Source: a bacterium (GTDB lineage: Bacteria > Myxococcota_A > Bradymonadia > Bradymonadales > Bradymonadaceae). Taken from it: a stretch of DNA of 61,308 nt. How positions within the stretch are numbered: position 1 is the first letter of the stretch; every line of letters begins with the position of its first letter. Below, one piece after another: positions 41,509 to 51,324 of the stretch. The notes beneath the pieces were generated by a model that worked only from the letters and a program-made list of their open reading frames with translations, was not told the origin of the DNA and made no database searches. Where the stretch lies: contig JAUIBR010000040.1 in NCBI GenBank assembly GCA_030427705.1, positions 1-61,308 on the forward strand, read 5' to 3'. The position numbers were made by a program, and so were the translations under genes.

Positions 41509-43213
41509 AGCGGCTCTGGCTGCTTTTGTAGCCTGTTTCCTGCTGAGCTTCAGCGCTTGGGCGCAAGACCCCGATGGGATCTCTCAACCGGGACAACCAA
41601 CGTTTGGCGCGGATAGCGATTCGGACGGGGATGAAGAGGAAGAGACCAATCCCGACCGCCAGAAGATGGGCGCGGGGATGGGTTCCAAAGTCGCGGACGG
41701 GTTCGGCGAGATGTTCGGTAAACCCGCTAAACCAAAGCCTAAGCCCATCCCGATTGAGGTCCTGGCGGCGGCGGACAACGCTAGACACGACGCAACGAAA
41801 ACGGCGCTCGTTGCAGCAGACGCGGCAGCCGATGACGGAACACGGGCGCCTCGCGGTTACCTGTGGCCGTACGACGGCGCGTTCCAGGAAAACCCGATGC
41901 AGGCCGAGGGTAAGCCTCTAGGCGAGGAAGACGAGCGGCAGACGCCCAATCTGTCAAAGCGTGAGGAAGAGCCGACAACCGCTGGCGATGTATTGATCTG
42001 GATTCCGCGGGTGTTGCTGTTTCCTGTCTACCTCGTGACCGAATACCTGATTCGCTGGCCGCTTGGGGTCATCACGAAGGCCGTCGAGAAGTACAAGATT
42101 CCAGAGTACGTCATCGAATACACGACCTGGGATAACGGCAATGGCCGTGTTCTTCCGACCTTTAGGATCGTCAGTGATTTTGCGCCTGCGATTGGTTTGG
42201 GTGCGATCTGGGAGAACATGTTTCTTCCCAACAACGACTGGGCCCTGGCGTTCGATTTCAATACTGGAGACAACCTGACGATCGACGCGCTGACACAGGT
42301 TCGAATGTTGGACGACGACCTGATTCTGAGGTTGGGATATCAGATCGAAGTCCGGAATGACTTCATCTTTCATGGTGTCGGGCCCGACACCGAACAATCC
42401 GATGAGACCCGATTTTTCCGAGACAAACGCATGGCCTACGTCGGTAGCAGCTACGACCCCACGAACGGTGGGTTCGGCGGCAAATTCCGATTTGAGGCTT
42501 CCGAATTTGATTTCGACTGTTCGGAGCACGAAGAACGCAGCATTTGCGGGCCAGACAACCGCATCGGCACAAGCGACGACCTATTGTCAGTCGATGCGGA
42601 GTCTCCGTACTTCACGGCTGGTTATGACATCATCAGGGCGAAAGCGAGCCTGTTCTATGACACACGCGCCGAGCGACCTAAACGCGGTTCCGGCGTTCGT
42701 CTGGAGGCAACAGGACGCTACGGACGTGGCATCGGCGAGCATGAAGAGCGAATCGAGTTCTATCGCGCAGGCGGCGAGCTGACGCTGTTTTGGGATGTGT
42801 TCAATCAACGGGTTTTGATCGCGCAGGTCTACGCCGAGATTGCCGAACCTGTCGGAGGTCGCGACATTCCGTTCTCGGAGTTAATCGTGCTGGGTGGCGT
42901 CGAACATCTTCGAGGATTCAGCCTCGGTCGCTTTCATGGCCGCTCCGCGGCGGTCGGCGCGTTGGGTTACCGTTACCCGGTCTGGTCGTTTTTGGACGGA
43001 TTCTTAGTCTTCGAAGCGGGCAATGTGTTTGATCCGCAGTTTGAGGGCTTTGATTTCGGAAAAATGCACGGAAGTGCCGCTCTCGGTTTCAGCACAAACT
43101 CCACGCGTTATCAGAGTTTCGACATCTTGCTGGCCCTCGGCACGAGCAAGTTTGAACAATCATTGGAAGTCGACTCGTTCCGGGTCGCCATTGGCACGAA
43201 CTGGGGGCAATAA
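41501..43213 (+). CDS. Omp85/BamA-superfamily-like outer-membrane barrel protein
   Basis: 570 residues with a signal peptide (LAAFVACFLLSFSAWAQ). The first 140 residues are acidic, Pro-rich linker. From about residue 200 the sequence is a beta barrel (ILRLGYQIEVRNDFIFHGVG; VLIAQVYAEIAEPVGGRDIP) with the Omp85 barrel lid motif LRGFSLGRFHG (about residue 469), and it ends in a typical strand (FRVAIGTNWGQ). No POTRA domains are evident, so it is a barrel-only relative resembling the surface-antigen family. It might export or receive a partner protein. Cotranscribed with the kinase upstream and lipoprotein downstream. Confidence 0.8.
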   Translation: MNRAALAAFVACFLLSFSAWAQDPDGISQPGQPTFGADSDSDGDEEEETNPDRQKMGAGMGSKVADGFGEMFGKPAKPKPKPIPIEVLAAADNARHDATKTALVAADAAADDGTRAPRGYLWPYDGAFQENPMQAEGKPLGEEDERQTPNLSKREEEPTTAGDVLIWIPRVLLFPVYLVTEYLIRWPLGVITKAVEKYKIPEYVIEYTTWDNGNGRVLPTFRIVSDFAPAIGLGAIWENMFLPNNDWALAFDFNTGDNLTIDALTQVRMLDDDLILRLGYQIEVRNDFIFHGVGPDTEQSDETRFFRDKRMAYVGSSYDPTNGGFGGKFRFEASEFDFDCSEHEERSICGPDNRIGTSDDLLSVDAESPYFTAGYDIIRAKASLFYDTRAERPKRGSGVRLEATGRYGRGIGEHEERIEFYRAGGELTLFWDVFNQRVLIAQVYAEIAEPVGGRDIPFSELIVLGGVEHLRGFSLGRFHGRSAAVGALGYRYPVWSFLDGFLVFEAGNVFDPQFEGFDFGKMHGSAALGFSTNSTRYQSFDILLALGTSKFEQSLEVDSFRVAIGTNWGQ

Positions 43214-43214
43214 G

Positions 43215-44876
43215 ATGCGATATCAACTGCTGTCACTTGTGCTCGTGTTGGCTGTGTTTGGATGCGCTGCGGATCAGCCTCAGCGCTTCAATACCACTGA
43301 GGTCGTTTGGAAAGACACTGACCGCCATCCCATCCCAGAGCCTGAAGAATACTGGTCGGGATTGTATTGGGACGGTGCCGATAAGATGTTCTTCCGACCC
43401 GTGTCCCACGCATTTTTGTTGGAAGAGTGGGGTCCCGCAGCGAATACCAATGCGTTGGACGAGGTCCCAAATTCTAGCTGGTACACAAACCGGATGGCGC
43501 TCCGTACGTTAGACCCCGAGACCGTCGCCAATGGGCCGTGCGGCGAGCCGATTAACACGGATTCTGAGTGGGTTGCGGTCGGCGGAAAGGTCGACGGTGC
43601 CAATCCCGGGTTCATCATTCGCGATACGAGTGATGACAGGATGTACCTGCTGAAATTTGCAGAGAAGATTCAGATCGAACGCGCGACGAGCGCTGATGTC
43701 ATTGGCTCGAAGATCTATTGGGCGGCCGGCTTTAGCACACCGTGCAATCGCATCGTGTATTTCGATATCAACAACCTGAAGATTGGCGAAGGTGCGCAAA
43801 AGAAAGACAAACTCGGGCGCAAGACACCCATCGTCCAAGCCGATATCGAGACCGCGATCGCCTGGGCCCCGCAGACATTGGACGGCATGGTTCGGGCTTC
43901 GGCTTCGTTGTTCTTGCCCGGAAAGCCGATGGGCCCGTTTCAGTACGAAGAAACGCGGGATGCCGATCCCAACGATGTGATTGCGCACGAGGACCGCCGA
44001 GAGCTTCGTGGGTCGAAAATGTTGGCGGCATGGTTGAACCACTTCGATGCCCGCGAACAAAACACATTCACGACTTTCATGCCGATGGAGTCGAAGAAAG
44101 GGTGGGGTTACATCCAGCACCACATCTTGGATTTTGGTGACTGCTTCGGCTCGAAATGGGAGTCGGACCAGATGTCGAGGCGGTTTGGGCACTCCTCGTA
44201 CTTCGATCTTCCTCATATTCTGGGCGATTTCTTTAGCTTCGGGACCATTGTTCGACCGTGGGAAACGGCGGTCGAATACCCCGACGCAGGGCCGATTTTT
44301 GGGTACTATGATGTGGCCAACTTCGACCCTGATCATTGGGCGAACGGCTACCCGCACCCGGCGTTTTCACGTGCCGATGAAGTCGACATGTTCTGGGGCG
44401 CAAAGATAATTAGCCGATTCTCGGACGAACATATCCGGCGGCTCATCGAGGAAGCGCACCTCAGTAACTCAGTTAACGCCGACTATCTGGAGCGCGTCAT
44501 GATTGGCCGACGTGACAAGATCGTTCATCGCAATTTCGAACGAATCAGTCCGTTTGACACGATCAAGACGCGCGGAATGGAGGCGTGTGTCGACGACCTT
44601 GGTGTGACCCTTGGGTATTACGACGCGGCGGATTCCCACTACGAGATCGCGGTTGAAGGTGGTGAATTCAAGCCGATTGCAGGAAAGGAAGGGCGCATCT
44701 GCATGGATTTGCTGAACGTTCCTGTGCCTGGAAACTACATCATCACCCGGCTGCGTGTGCGGCGGACGCACCAGCGCTCGCCGGCCCGGGCGACACAATT
44801 TCATTTTATTGTTCGGTCGGGACAAGCATTTGTCGCCGGAATTGACCGCTACGATTCGGTTTACGGTTCGAATTGA
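43215..44876 (+). CDS. Secreted lipoprotein with protein-kinase-like residues (atypical kinase fold?)
   Basis: 553 residues from ATG 43215, one base after the barrel stop, with lipobox LVLAVFGC. The centre looks like an atypical kinase of HipA/FAM20 type: YLLKF (Lys147), NHFDAREQNT (Asp278, Asn283) and LDFGDCFGS (Asp306) stand in the order and spacing of a kinase VAIK, catalytic loop and DFG. A further invariant-looking HEDRRELRG precedes the catalytic loop. Extracytoplasmic kinases are rare in bacteria, where ATP would be lacking, so the fold may serve another nucleotide or be a pseudokinase. The gene closes the kinase-barrel operon. The similarity is my inference from the motif series. Confidence 0.7.
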   Translation: MRYQLLSLVLVLAVFGCAADQPQRFNTTEVVWKDTDRHPIPEPEEYWSGLYWDGADKMFFRPVSHAFLLEEWGPAANTNALDEVPNSSWYTNRMALRTLDPETVANGPCGEPINTDSEWVAVGGKVDGANPGFIIRDTSDDRMYLLKFAEKIQIERATSADVIGSKIYWAAGFSTPCNRIVYFDINNLKIGEGAQKKDKLGRKTPIVQADIETAIAWAPQTLDGMVRASASLFLPGKPMGPFQYEETRDADPNDVIAHEDRRELRGSKMLAAWLNHFDAREQNTFTTFMPMESKKGWGYIQHHILDFGDCFGSKWESDQMSRRFGHSSYFDLPHILGDFFSFGTIVRPWETAVEYPDAGPIFGYYDVANFDPDHWANGYPHPAFSRADEVDMFWGAKIISRFSDEHIRRLIEEAHLSNSVNADYLERVMIGRRDKIVHRNFERISPFDTIKTRGMEACVDDLGVTLGYYDAADSHYEIAVEGGEFKPIAGKEGRICMDLLNVPVPGNYIITRLRVRRTHQRSPARATQFHFIVRSGQAFVAGIDRYDSVYGSN

Positions 44877-44923
44877 ATCTCCAATTGCCGTAGAACATCA
44901 GACGACTTAGGAGATTCTTCGTC

Positions 44924-47581
44924 GTGTTCTCGAGCCTTTCATTCATACGTCCAGCGGAACGGTACACCGCCGCGATATCCTTCGTGACACTTGCGGTGGT
45001 GATGGTGGGGCATGCCGTCTTGGAGACCGCGCGTGATGCGTTGTTCTTGTCGAGCATACCGGCGACCAATCTGCCGTGGGTGTATTTGGCGATCGCGGCC
45101 GTATCTCTAGTCGTCCAGAAGTTCGAAAGCCGCATTCCTGAAGACGGGTTGCACTGGATTCTATCCGGCTGGCTGCTGTTCAGCGCGGCGGTGACCTTCG
45201 CGTTTTGGCTACTGTTAGAGCAGCTGGGGCGCATTGGCCTGTATGCGCTCTACGTGTGGTCTGGTCTGATGGTGTCGCTGGTGCTTGTGCACTTTTGGAC
45301 ACTCTTGAGTGCCCTGGTGACGATGACCAGCGCCAAACGCCTCTTTTCGTTCATCGGTGCCGGCTCGGGGTTTGGCGCGATTCTGGGCTCGGGTGTGGCC
45401 GTCGTCGCCACCGAGTATGTGCCGGCCCGTGACTTGCTGTTGTTTTCGGTCGGAACGCTAATCCTTGCGGCCGTGGGGCCGTATATGTTGGCCAGACGAG
45501 CGCCGACGACAGAACCTTCTGAGTCGTCGGACGAAGACGCGATGTCAGGGATTGCGGACACGATCCGCACCATCGCCGGGAACCCCTACGCATGGCGGCT
45601 TGCGGCGCTGGTGTTCATAGGCACCATCACCGTCACGTTCGTGGATATTCTGTTCAAGGCAACAGCCGCAGACGCCATCGAACCGGAGCGGTTGGCCCGT
45701 TTCTTTGCGGTCGTCTATCTGATTCTGAATGTGCTCTCGCTTGGGATTCAATTGGTGGTCGTGCAGCCCATCATTCGCCGCTTGAGCGTTAGCGGAGCGC
45801 TCACCGTATTGCCATCGGTCTTGGTGGTCGGTGCTGTGAGCATGTTGTCTGGAAGTTCGGTCTTGGGCGCGCTTTTGATGAAGAGCGCGGACGGGGCGCT
45901 TCGGCACTCGTTGCATCGCACGGCGCTCGAGCTGTTGTATGTTCCGCTGTCCAGCAAGATTCGGATGAAGGTTAAGACGTTCATCGACGTCGCCGGGCAA
46001 CGCGGCGGCCAAGCGGTGGCGTCGTTAGTCCTGTTGGCTGGCCTCGCGGTGAGTCAAGACGGGCACGTCTATATGACCGCCGTCCTTGTGTTGGCGTTGA
46101 CCTGGATATGGCTGGCACGCTCACTGAATAAGCACTACCTGAACCTGTTCCGAAGCGTCTTGAAGAGCGACACCATCGAGATTGGGCTCGACTACCCAGA
46201 CCTCGACGTGGGTTCGCTGGAGTCGATGCTTGAAGCGCTCAACAGCGAGGACGATGCGCGCGTCATCGCGGCGATGAAGTTGCTAGAGGAAGAACGGAAG
46301 GCAAACGTCATCCCTGCGTTGATCCTGTATCACCCGTCCGGTCAGGTGGTTGTCGAAGCGTTGGAGACGTTTGTTCGGAACGGGCGAACCGACTTCATTC
46401 CCGTGGCCAAACGTATCGAATCCGACGCCGCGCCGGCAGTGCAGGCCGCGATTTTGGCCGCGCTGACCAGTATCAAACCGGACCAACAGCTGCTGCGAGA
46501 CCGGCTGAAAAGTGAGGACGAAACGGTGCAAGCCGTCGCCAGCATCTTGGCCGTAGACAAAGGATGGGAAGCCTCGGAACCGTGGGAGGGTTTGTGGTCC
46601 CGCTTGGCGAGCGATGGTCATGACGAACAGAAACGCGCCCTGATCCAAGCGATTCGCAGCGCTGAATCTGACGAGTTCGACGAAGAGCTCATCATGATGG
46701 CGCAGACCCAGAATCCCGATACGAAGGTCGCGATTATCAACGCGATGCGCCACCACGCTCGCCCAGCGTTCTTGCCCGCGTTGCGGGATATGATGATTGA
46801 CCGGCGGGTGCGAGAAGAAGCCACCGAGGCCTTGTTGGGGTGTGGGTTGGACGCATTTGATTTCCTTTCGAAGTCGCTGAACGACTCCGATGTTCCGCAG
46901 CGCGTCCGCTGGCAGTTACCGTTTGCGCTCTCACGGTTTGACGATGAACGAGCGGTCGGGATTCTGCTTGAGCATCTGCCCGATGAACAAGACGGCATGG
47001 TTCGCTATCGCATTGTGCGCGAACTTGAGGGCATGCGGCTGCTGCAGCCGAAACTGAAACTGGACAAGAACATCCTGTTCAGATGCGCTGAAAGCAATCT
47101 GCGTCAGGCGTTTCAACTGTTGGATTATCGATTGACCGCGCAGCGCGAGATTGAAGAGCGACCAGAGCTGCAGATTGAGGACCAGGAGCTACTGTTACGG
47201 CTGCTCTACGACAAGGAAACGAACGCGACTGATATCTTGCTCCGACTGCTGGGACTACTGAATGGCGAGGAGGATTTCTCGGGTATCATTCGAGGCGTGC
47301 GAGCCTCCAATCCAAAGCGACGCTCGAGCAGTTTGGAGCTATTGGAGCACGCGCTGGACCCGAGAATTCGTGACTCGGTGCTGGCGCTGCTCGATGACCG
47401 ACCGGACATCGACCGCGTCTACGGTTCGCCTGAGTACCATCAGCCAGAGGTGATGGAATATGAGGAGCTTCTGGATATTTTTCTGACTGGCGATAGCGAG
47501 ATGCTGCGGCTGATTGCCATGCACCTGATTGATAGGCTCGACCTGCGTCCAATAGTGGCGCTTGGGCAGTGGCGGGCGTGA
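44924..47581 (+). CDS. NTT/MFS-like membrane transporter with C-terminal HEAT-like repeats
   Basis: 885 residues from GTG 44924. Residues about 10-415 form an MFS or ATP/ADP-translocase-like membrane domain of about 12 helices (ETARDALFLSSIPATNLPWV; FSFIGAGSGFGAILGSGVAV). The C-terminal half, about 430-870, is repeated helical pairs of about 30-35 residues of HEAT/PBS-lyase type (DARVIAAMKLLEEERKANVI; PDTKVAIINAMRHHARPAFL; DVPQRVRWQLPFALSRFDDE). Known nucleotide carriers of plastids and intracellular bacteria lack such a domain, but membrane-HEAT fusions are recorded in free-living lineages. The substrate cannot be inferred. The next gene starts 7 bases later and shares its transcript. Confidence 0.8.
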   Translation: MFSSLSFIRPAERYTAAISFVTLAVVMVGHAVLETARDALFLSSIPATNLPWVYLAIAAVSLVVQKFESRIPEDGLHWILSGWLLFSAAVTFAFWLLLEQLGRIGLYALYVWSGLMVSLVLVHFWTLLSALVTMTSAKRLFSFIGAGSGFGAILGSGVAVVATEYVPARDLLLFSVGTLILAAVGPYMLARRAPTTEPSESSDEDAMSGIADTIRTIAGNPYAWRLAALVFIGTITVTFVDILFKATAADAIEPERLARFFAVVYLILNVLSLGIQLVVVQPIIRRLSVSGALTVLPSVLVVGAVSMLSGSSVLGALLMKSADGALRHSLHRTALELLYVPLSSKIRMKVKTFIDVAGQRGGQAVASLVLLAGLAVSQDGHVYMTAVLVLALTWIWLARSLNKHYLNLFRSVLKSDTIEIGLDYPDLDVGSLESMLEALNSEDDARVIAAMKLLEEERKANVIPALILYHPSGQVVVEALETFVRNGRTDFIPVAKRIESDAAPAVQAAILAALTSIKPDQQLLRDRLKSEDETVQAVASILAVDKGWEASEPWEGLWSRLASDGHDEQKRALIQAIRSAESDEFDEELIMMAQTQNPDTKVAIINAMRHHARPAFLPALRDMMIDRRVREEATEALLGCGLDAFDFLSKSLNDSDVPQRVRWQLPFALSRFDDERAVGILLEHLPDEQDGMVRYRIVRELEGMRLLQPKLKLDKNILFRCAESNLRQAFQLLDYRLTAQREIEERPELQIEDQELLLRLLYDKETNATDILLRLLGLLNGEEDFSGIIRGVRASNPKRRSSSLELLEHALDPRIRDSVLALLDDRPDIDRVYGSPEYHQPEVMEYEELLDIFLTGDSEMLRLIAMHLIDRLDLRPIVALGQWRA

Positions 47582-47588
47582 GGACCTC

Positions 47589-48527
47589 ATGAAACAAAAT
47601 CTGCGATTCGTTAGTCCAAGAGATCGCGTCCTGTATCTGCGGTCGTTACCCGCTCTGGAGGGGGTCGGCACCGCAGATTTGATGGCCATGGCGCAACACA
47701 TGCGCGAGGTGCACCTTAAGCCGGGTGACTATATCTACCGCGCAGGCGATCCGCTTAAGGCCGCATTCATGCTCGTCGAAGGGGTTGTAGAGTTCCGACG
47801 GAACGGCGAAGTGGTCGCCACCGAGGACGCTCCAGCGCCCATTGCGTTCATCGGCGTGTTGGGCGGATTGGAGCAGATTCCGGGCGACGTGGTCGCGGCG
47901 ACCAGTTGCCTGGTGTTGAGGATTTCGATTCGCTCGATCCTTCAAATCTGGGAGGCCAGCTTCTCTGTGTACGCTAACTCACTGCGAATTGCGGCTTCAC
48001 GCATATTTGAGGATCGTGGGCGCTGGCCATTTAATCCCGAAAATCCGCCTGATGCGGAGGTCGGCGAGTATCCGGAGAAGTCTTCGACGCTGATCGAACG
48101 TATGAAGTTCATGCGGGATGCGGGCCCGTTCGCAGACGCGAACCTTGAGGCGATTGGTGAGCTATGTCGGAACCAACGCGAGGTCAGGTTTCAACCCGGC
48201 GAGGTGATTTGGCGCGAGGGTGACGATGCCACGTTCTTCATCCGTGTGGACTATGGCCTGATCGATGTGGTTCAGGAAGGAAGGGCGGAACCTGGGGTTC
48301 TCGGCCACGACTATTCGCTGGGGTTCTTCGAGTCCATGGGGCGATTGCCGCGTGGATACACGGCGACCGCCCGAACCGAGGTGGTAGCCACCCGATCCGA
48401 GGTGGATACCATGCTCAGCGTGTTCGAAGACCATTTCACGCTCGCGATGAACGTGCTGCGAATCCTGTCCCAGCTGGCAGTTGAGCGCCTGTGGAAGACT
48501 GATGACCTCGTGCTGATGGCCCGCTAG
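47589..48527 (+). CDS. Double cyclic-nucleotide-binding-domain protein
   Basis: 312 residues from ATG 47589. Two cNMP-binding (CRP-type) domains lie in tandem: about 20-130 (LKPGDYIYRAGDPLKAAFML) and about 180-300 (FQPGEVIWREGDDATFFIRV). Neither shows the phosphate-binding Arg motif (GE...RxA) in full, so binding of cyclic nucleotide is uncertain. There is no DNA-binding helix-turn-helix, so it is not a transcription factor. It follows the HEAT-transporter by 7 bases, which suggests it regulates that protein by contact. Confidence 0.85.
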   Translation: MKQNLRFVSPRDRVLYLRSLPALEGVGTADLMAMAQHMREVHLKPGDYIYRAGDPLKAAFMLVEGVVEFRRNGEVVATEDAPAPIAFIGVLGGLEQIPGDVVAATSCLVLRISIRSILQIWEASFSVYANSLRIAASRIFEDRGRWPFNPENPPDAEVGEYPEKSSTLIERMKFMRDAGPFADANLEAIGELCRNQREVRFQPGEVIWREGDDATFFIRVDYGLIDVVQEGRAEPGVLGHDYSLGFFESMGRLPRGYTATARTEVVATRSEVDTMLSVFEDHFTLAMNVLRILSQLAVERLWKTDDLVLMAR

Positions 48528-48541
48528 TCGAAGGAACGACC

Positions 48542-51172
48542 ATGAAGAAAAGCCTCGTTTTCATCCTATTGAGTCTGACGTTCGGCTGTAGCGACGACAC
48601 AACTGAGCGGCCGTCCTCCGACATGGGCGTGGACGTCAGTGATGACGCCGGTGATACGGGCAGAAGCGACAGTTGTGGCACAGCCCAAACACAGCAGGCG
48701 TCCATCGGACGTTGGAGTATCACGGTCAATGAAGATGGCCGTTGGGAAGTCCAATCAGACTCGATAAATGGGGTCGAGACGCAGTTCCTAGGCGTCGCAG
48801 GATGCGAGACCCCAATTGCCCGCGCGTTCACGGGTACGCCGTTTCAGAACCGTCAGGTGGGGGCGTTTCAGATTCGCCTCGAAGGCGATGGGGCTCAGAC
48901 CGAATGGCGCTCTGCAACGCTTGGCGTACCGGAGCTCGCAGAAGCCAACGGCGAATTGCGTCTGGCTTTCAAGTTCGAAGACGACTCCAATGGCGCGCTG
49001 GTTTTTTCAGAACGCGATGGCTATCTGCAGATTCAGCTTGAGGCTGACGGTTTTGATGGCGGTGAGTTGAACCAAGATTGTCGCGGTGGCGACGAGCCCG
49101 AATCGTTCTTTGGCCTGGGAACACAGGTTACTGGCATGGACTTGCGTGGTCGCACCTATCCGCTCTGGACGCAGGAGCAGGGCAACGGGAAGCCGGAAGA
49201 TGGCGGGGTGTTTCCTATCAACAACGTGCCAGAAGCTGCCTACGCTCCCATGGGAGTTTGGCACTCGACCCGCGGATGGGCGGCGGTCGTGACACATGAC
49301 GGGTACTCCGAAATCGACCTCTGCAACACCGCCGAAACCACTGTTTCCCTTCGCTCCTACCCCTTCTTGCCTGGTTTTGTGCTGATCGACGGCGATCTGC
49401 CGCGCGACCGGATTGAAGGTATCACGTCCTTCACCGGACGCCTGGGCGACGTGCCCACTGGAACGCCTGATTGGGTGTACGGCTTGTGGTTGGATGCGAT
49501 TGGCGGACCATGGCGCGTGGATGAAGTCGCAGCAGCATTGCGCGACAACGACGTGCCGTCCTCGGCGATCTGGACTGAAGATTGGATTGGCGGTGGTCCA
49601 ACGGCATTCGGGTATCGCCTTTCGTACGCATGGGAATGGGACGAAGACGAATACCCAGGATTACCGGCTCAGATCGACCAGCTACAAGCCAACGGGTTCG
49701 CCTTTCTGGCGTACTTCAACAGCTTCGTACCCGAACCCACGCGCATGTTTACGGAAGGAACGGACGGCGGCTACCTGATCAAAGACGAATCCGGCACCGT
49801 GATGGCCTTCATCGACCCTGGTACCCGACAGGCGAGCTTAATCGACCTTACCAACGCGGATGCCGTCAATTGGCTCGGAGAATACCAAACGACTGCTGTG
49901 AAGGCGGTCGGTGTCGATGGCTGGATGGCAGATTTCTCGGAATGGTTGCCCGTCGAAGCTGTCATGGACAACGGCATGACAGGTTGGGAGTACCACAACG
50001 TTTACCCACTCGAATGGCAGCGGGTGAACGCAAAGCATCTCAGCGATGCTGCACCCAATTTTGGTGGGGTGTTCTTCCCACGCTCAGGCTGGGCCTCAGT
50101 CAACGGGGGAGCCTCAGGAACAGCGCCCGTAATGTGGGGCGGAGACCAGGATACCGATTGGACGTACGACGATGGTTTCCCGACCACGATTCCGCTGACG
50201 GCTCACGCTGGGATGGCGGGTGTAGCGATCATGGGGACCGACATTGCCGGCTACAATTCGGTTGGCGCACCGAACACCACCAAAGAACTCTGGTATCGAT
50301 GGGTCGCGATGTCGGCTTTTCATCCGTTGATGCGCACCCACCACGGCGGTGACGAATGCGATAACTGGCACTTCGATCGGGACGCAGAATCTACCGAACA
50401 CCTGCGTCGCTACTCGTCCATCCACACACTGCTGTATCCCTATTTCAAAGAACTTCAGGCCGAAGCAGAACAAACAGGCATGCCGATGATCAGACATCCC
50501 TACTTGGTAGCGCCGACAAGCCGCGCCATGTGGACCGGCGATCAATACGAGTTCTTCCTTGGCGACGATATTTTGGTAGCCCCCGTGATGACCGAATCGA
50601 CGACGACCCGAAGTGTACAGGCGCCGGTCGGTGGGGAGTTTCTCCCGCTATTTGGAGGAGACGTGACGTGGGAACGCGTGAATTTCGAGGTGTCGACTGA
50701 CGTTGCCGCACCGGTAGGCGAGATTCCAGTTTTCGTGCGCTCCGGCACTGTGCTGCAGCTATTGGGCGAGGTAGTTCCAAGCTTCTACGGCAACTGGACC
50801 ACCCAGAACATTGACTACCGTTACGCGCTGTATGGAACCACGATCGAGCTCGGCAGCGGTCGAGGAGACGTGGTGCTCGCCGACCGGTTGGATGCTTGGG
50901 ATGTACAGAACACCCGGATTGGCGGCGCAAACGTGGGTGAATGTGCTGATGAGGCTCATACCAACTGCGTCAATGGACAGGTTGTGCGTGTCGCGTTGAC
51001 AGGTGCGACCGAAGTTGAGGTTGGGAACGCGCGCATTGAGATGGCGCCGAACTCGGGGGCTGCGGTGGTTGAGGTTGGGCTCGGGGTTGATGCGTGGCTG
51101 GGCCTCGATCAGGCAACGACCTTCCAAGAAAATCCCGATGCACCATCGTGGTGCGAAAACGCGCCAGACTAG
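48542..51172 (+). CDS. Secreted GH31 alpha-glycosidase lipoprotein, YihQ-like subgroup
   Basis: 876 residues with lipobox LSLTFGC and a disordered linker (SDMGVDVSDDAGDTGRSD). A beta-sandwich precedes the GH31 barrel, in which the nucleophile is Asp464 (GWMADFSEWLP) and the acid/base is Asp535 (WGGDQDTDW). These motifs follow those of the sulfoquinovosidase YihQ, but two residues that YihQ uses for the sulfonate appear changed: the AQDW Gln is Glu346 (TEDW), and the KRVMW Trp is Tyr362 (YRLSY), while the Arg is kept (359). It is therefore more likely an ordinary alpha-glucosidase or a different specificity. Probably surface-exposed, releasing sugars. Residue mapping is from memory of YihQ. 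Confidence 0.88.
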   Translation: MKKSLVFILLSLTFGCSDDTTERPSSDMGVDVSDDAGDTGRSDSCGTAQTQQASIGRWSITVNEDGRWEVQSDSINGVETQFLGVAGCETPIARAFTGTPFQNRQVGAFQIRLEGDGAQTEWRSATLGVPELAEANGELRLAFKFEDDSNGALVFSERDGYLQIQLEADGFDGGELNQDCRGGDEPESFFGLGTQVTGMDLRGRTYPLWTQEQGNGKPEDGGVFPINNVPEAAYAPMGVWHSTRGWAAVVTHDGYSEIDLCNTAETTVSLRSYPFLPGFVLIDGDLPRDRIEGITSFTGRLGDVPTGTPDWVYGLWLDAIGGPWRVDEVAAALRDNDVPSSAIWTEDWIGGGPTAFGYRLSYAWEWDEDEYPGLPAQIDQLQANGFAFLAYFNSFVPEPTRMFTEGTDGGYLIKDESGTVMAFIDPGTRQASLIDLTNADAVNWLGEYQTTAVKAVGVDGWMADFSEWLPVEAVMDNGMTGWEYHNVYPLEWQRVNAKHLSDAAPNFGGVFFPRSGWASVNGGASGTAPVMWGGDQDTDWTYDDGFPTTIPLTAHAGMAGVAIMGTDIAGYNSVGAPNTTKELWYRWVAMSAFHPLMRTHHGGDECDNWHFDRDAESTEHLRRYSSIHTLLYPYFKELQAEAEQTGMPMIRHPYLVAPTSRAMWTGDQYEFFLGDDILVAPVMTESTTTRSVQAPVGGEFLPLFGGDVTWERVNFEVSTDVAAPVGEIPVFVRSGTVLQLLGEVVPSFYGNWTTQNIDYRYALYGTTIELGSGRGDVVLADRLDAWDVQNTRIGGANVGECADEAHTNCVNGQVVRVALTGATEVEVGNARIEMAPNSGAAVVEVGLGVDAWLGLDQATTFQENPDAPSWCENAPD

Positions 51173-51246
51173 CGTCTGGAATTGCGCTAAATCATGTCAC
51201 TTTCTGCCGGGTGGATAATGAATCCGAAAAAGGGGGCTTCGCCGCG

Positions 51247-51275
51247 TTGACTCGCGACCATCGGATTGGTACAGA
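51247..51275 (+). promoter_or_regulatory. Weak predicted promoter for sucCD
   Basis: TTGACT (51247-51252), 17 bases and TACAGA (51270-51275). The -10 box is poor. The 152-base gap before sucC shows no other signal. Confidence 0.3.
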
Positions 51276-51324
51276 CTCCCCCGGCTGACGCGATTTGTAA
51301 GCGATTTTTCCCTCGGGAGAGTAC

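Noticed and set aside
47589-48527. CRP/FNR-type transcription factor
   Set aside because: Both domains are cNMP-binding-like and no helix-turn-helix follows.
49582-50352. 256-codon open frame inside the GH31 gene
   Set aside because: Out-of-frame translation with Arg-rich composition; the GH31 frame holds the catalytic motifs.
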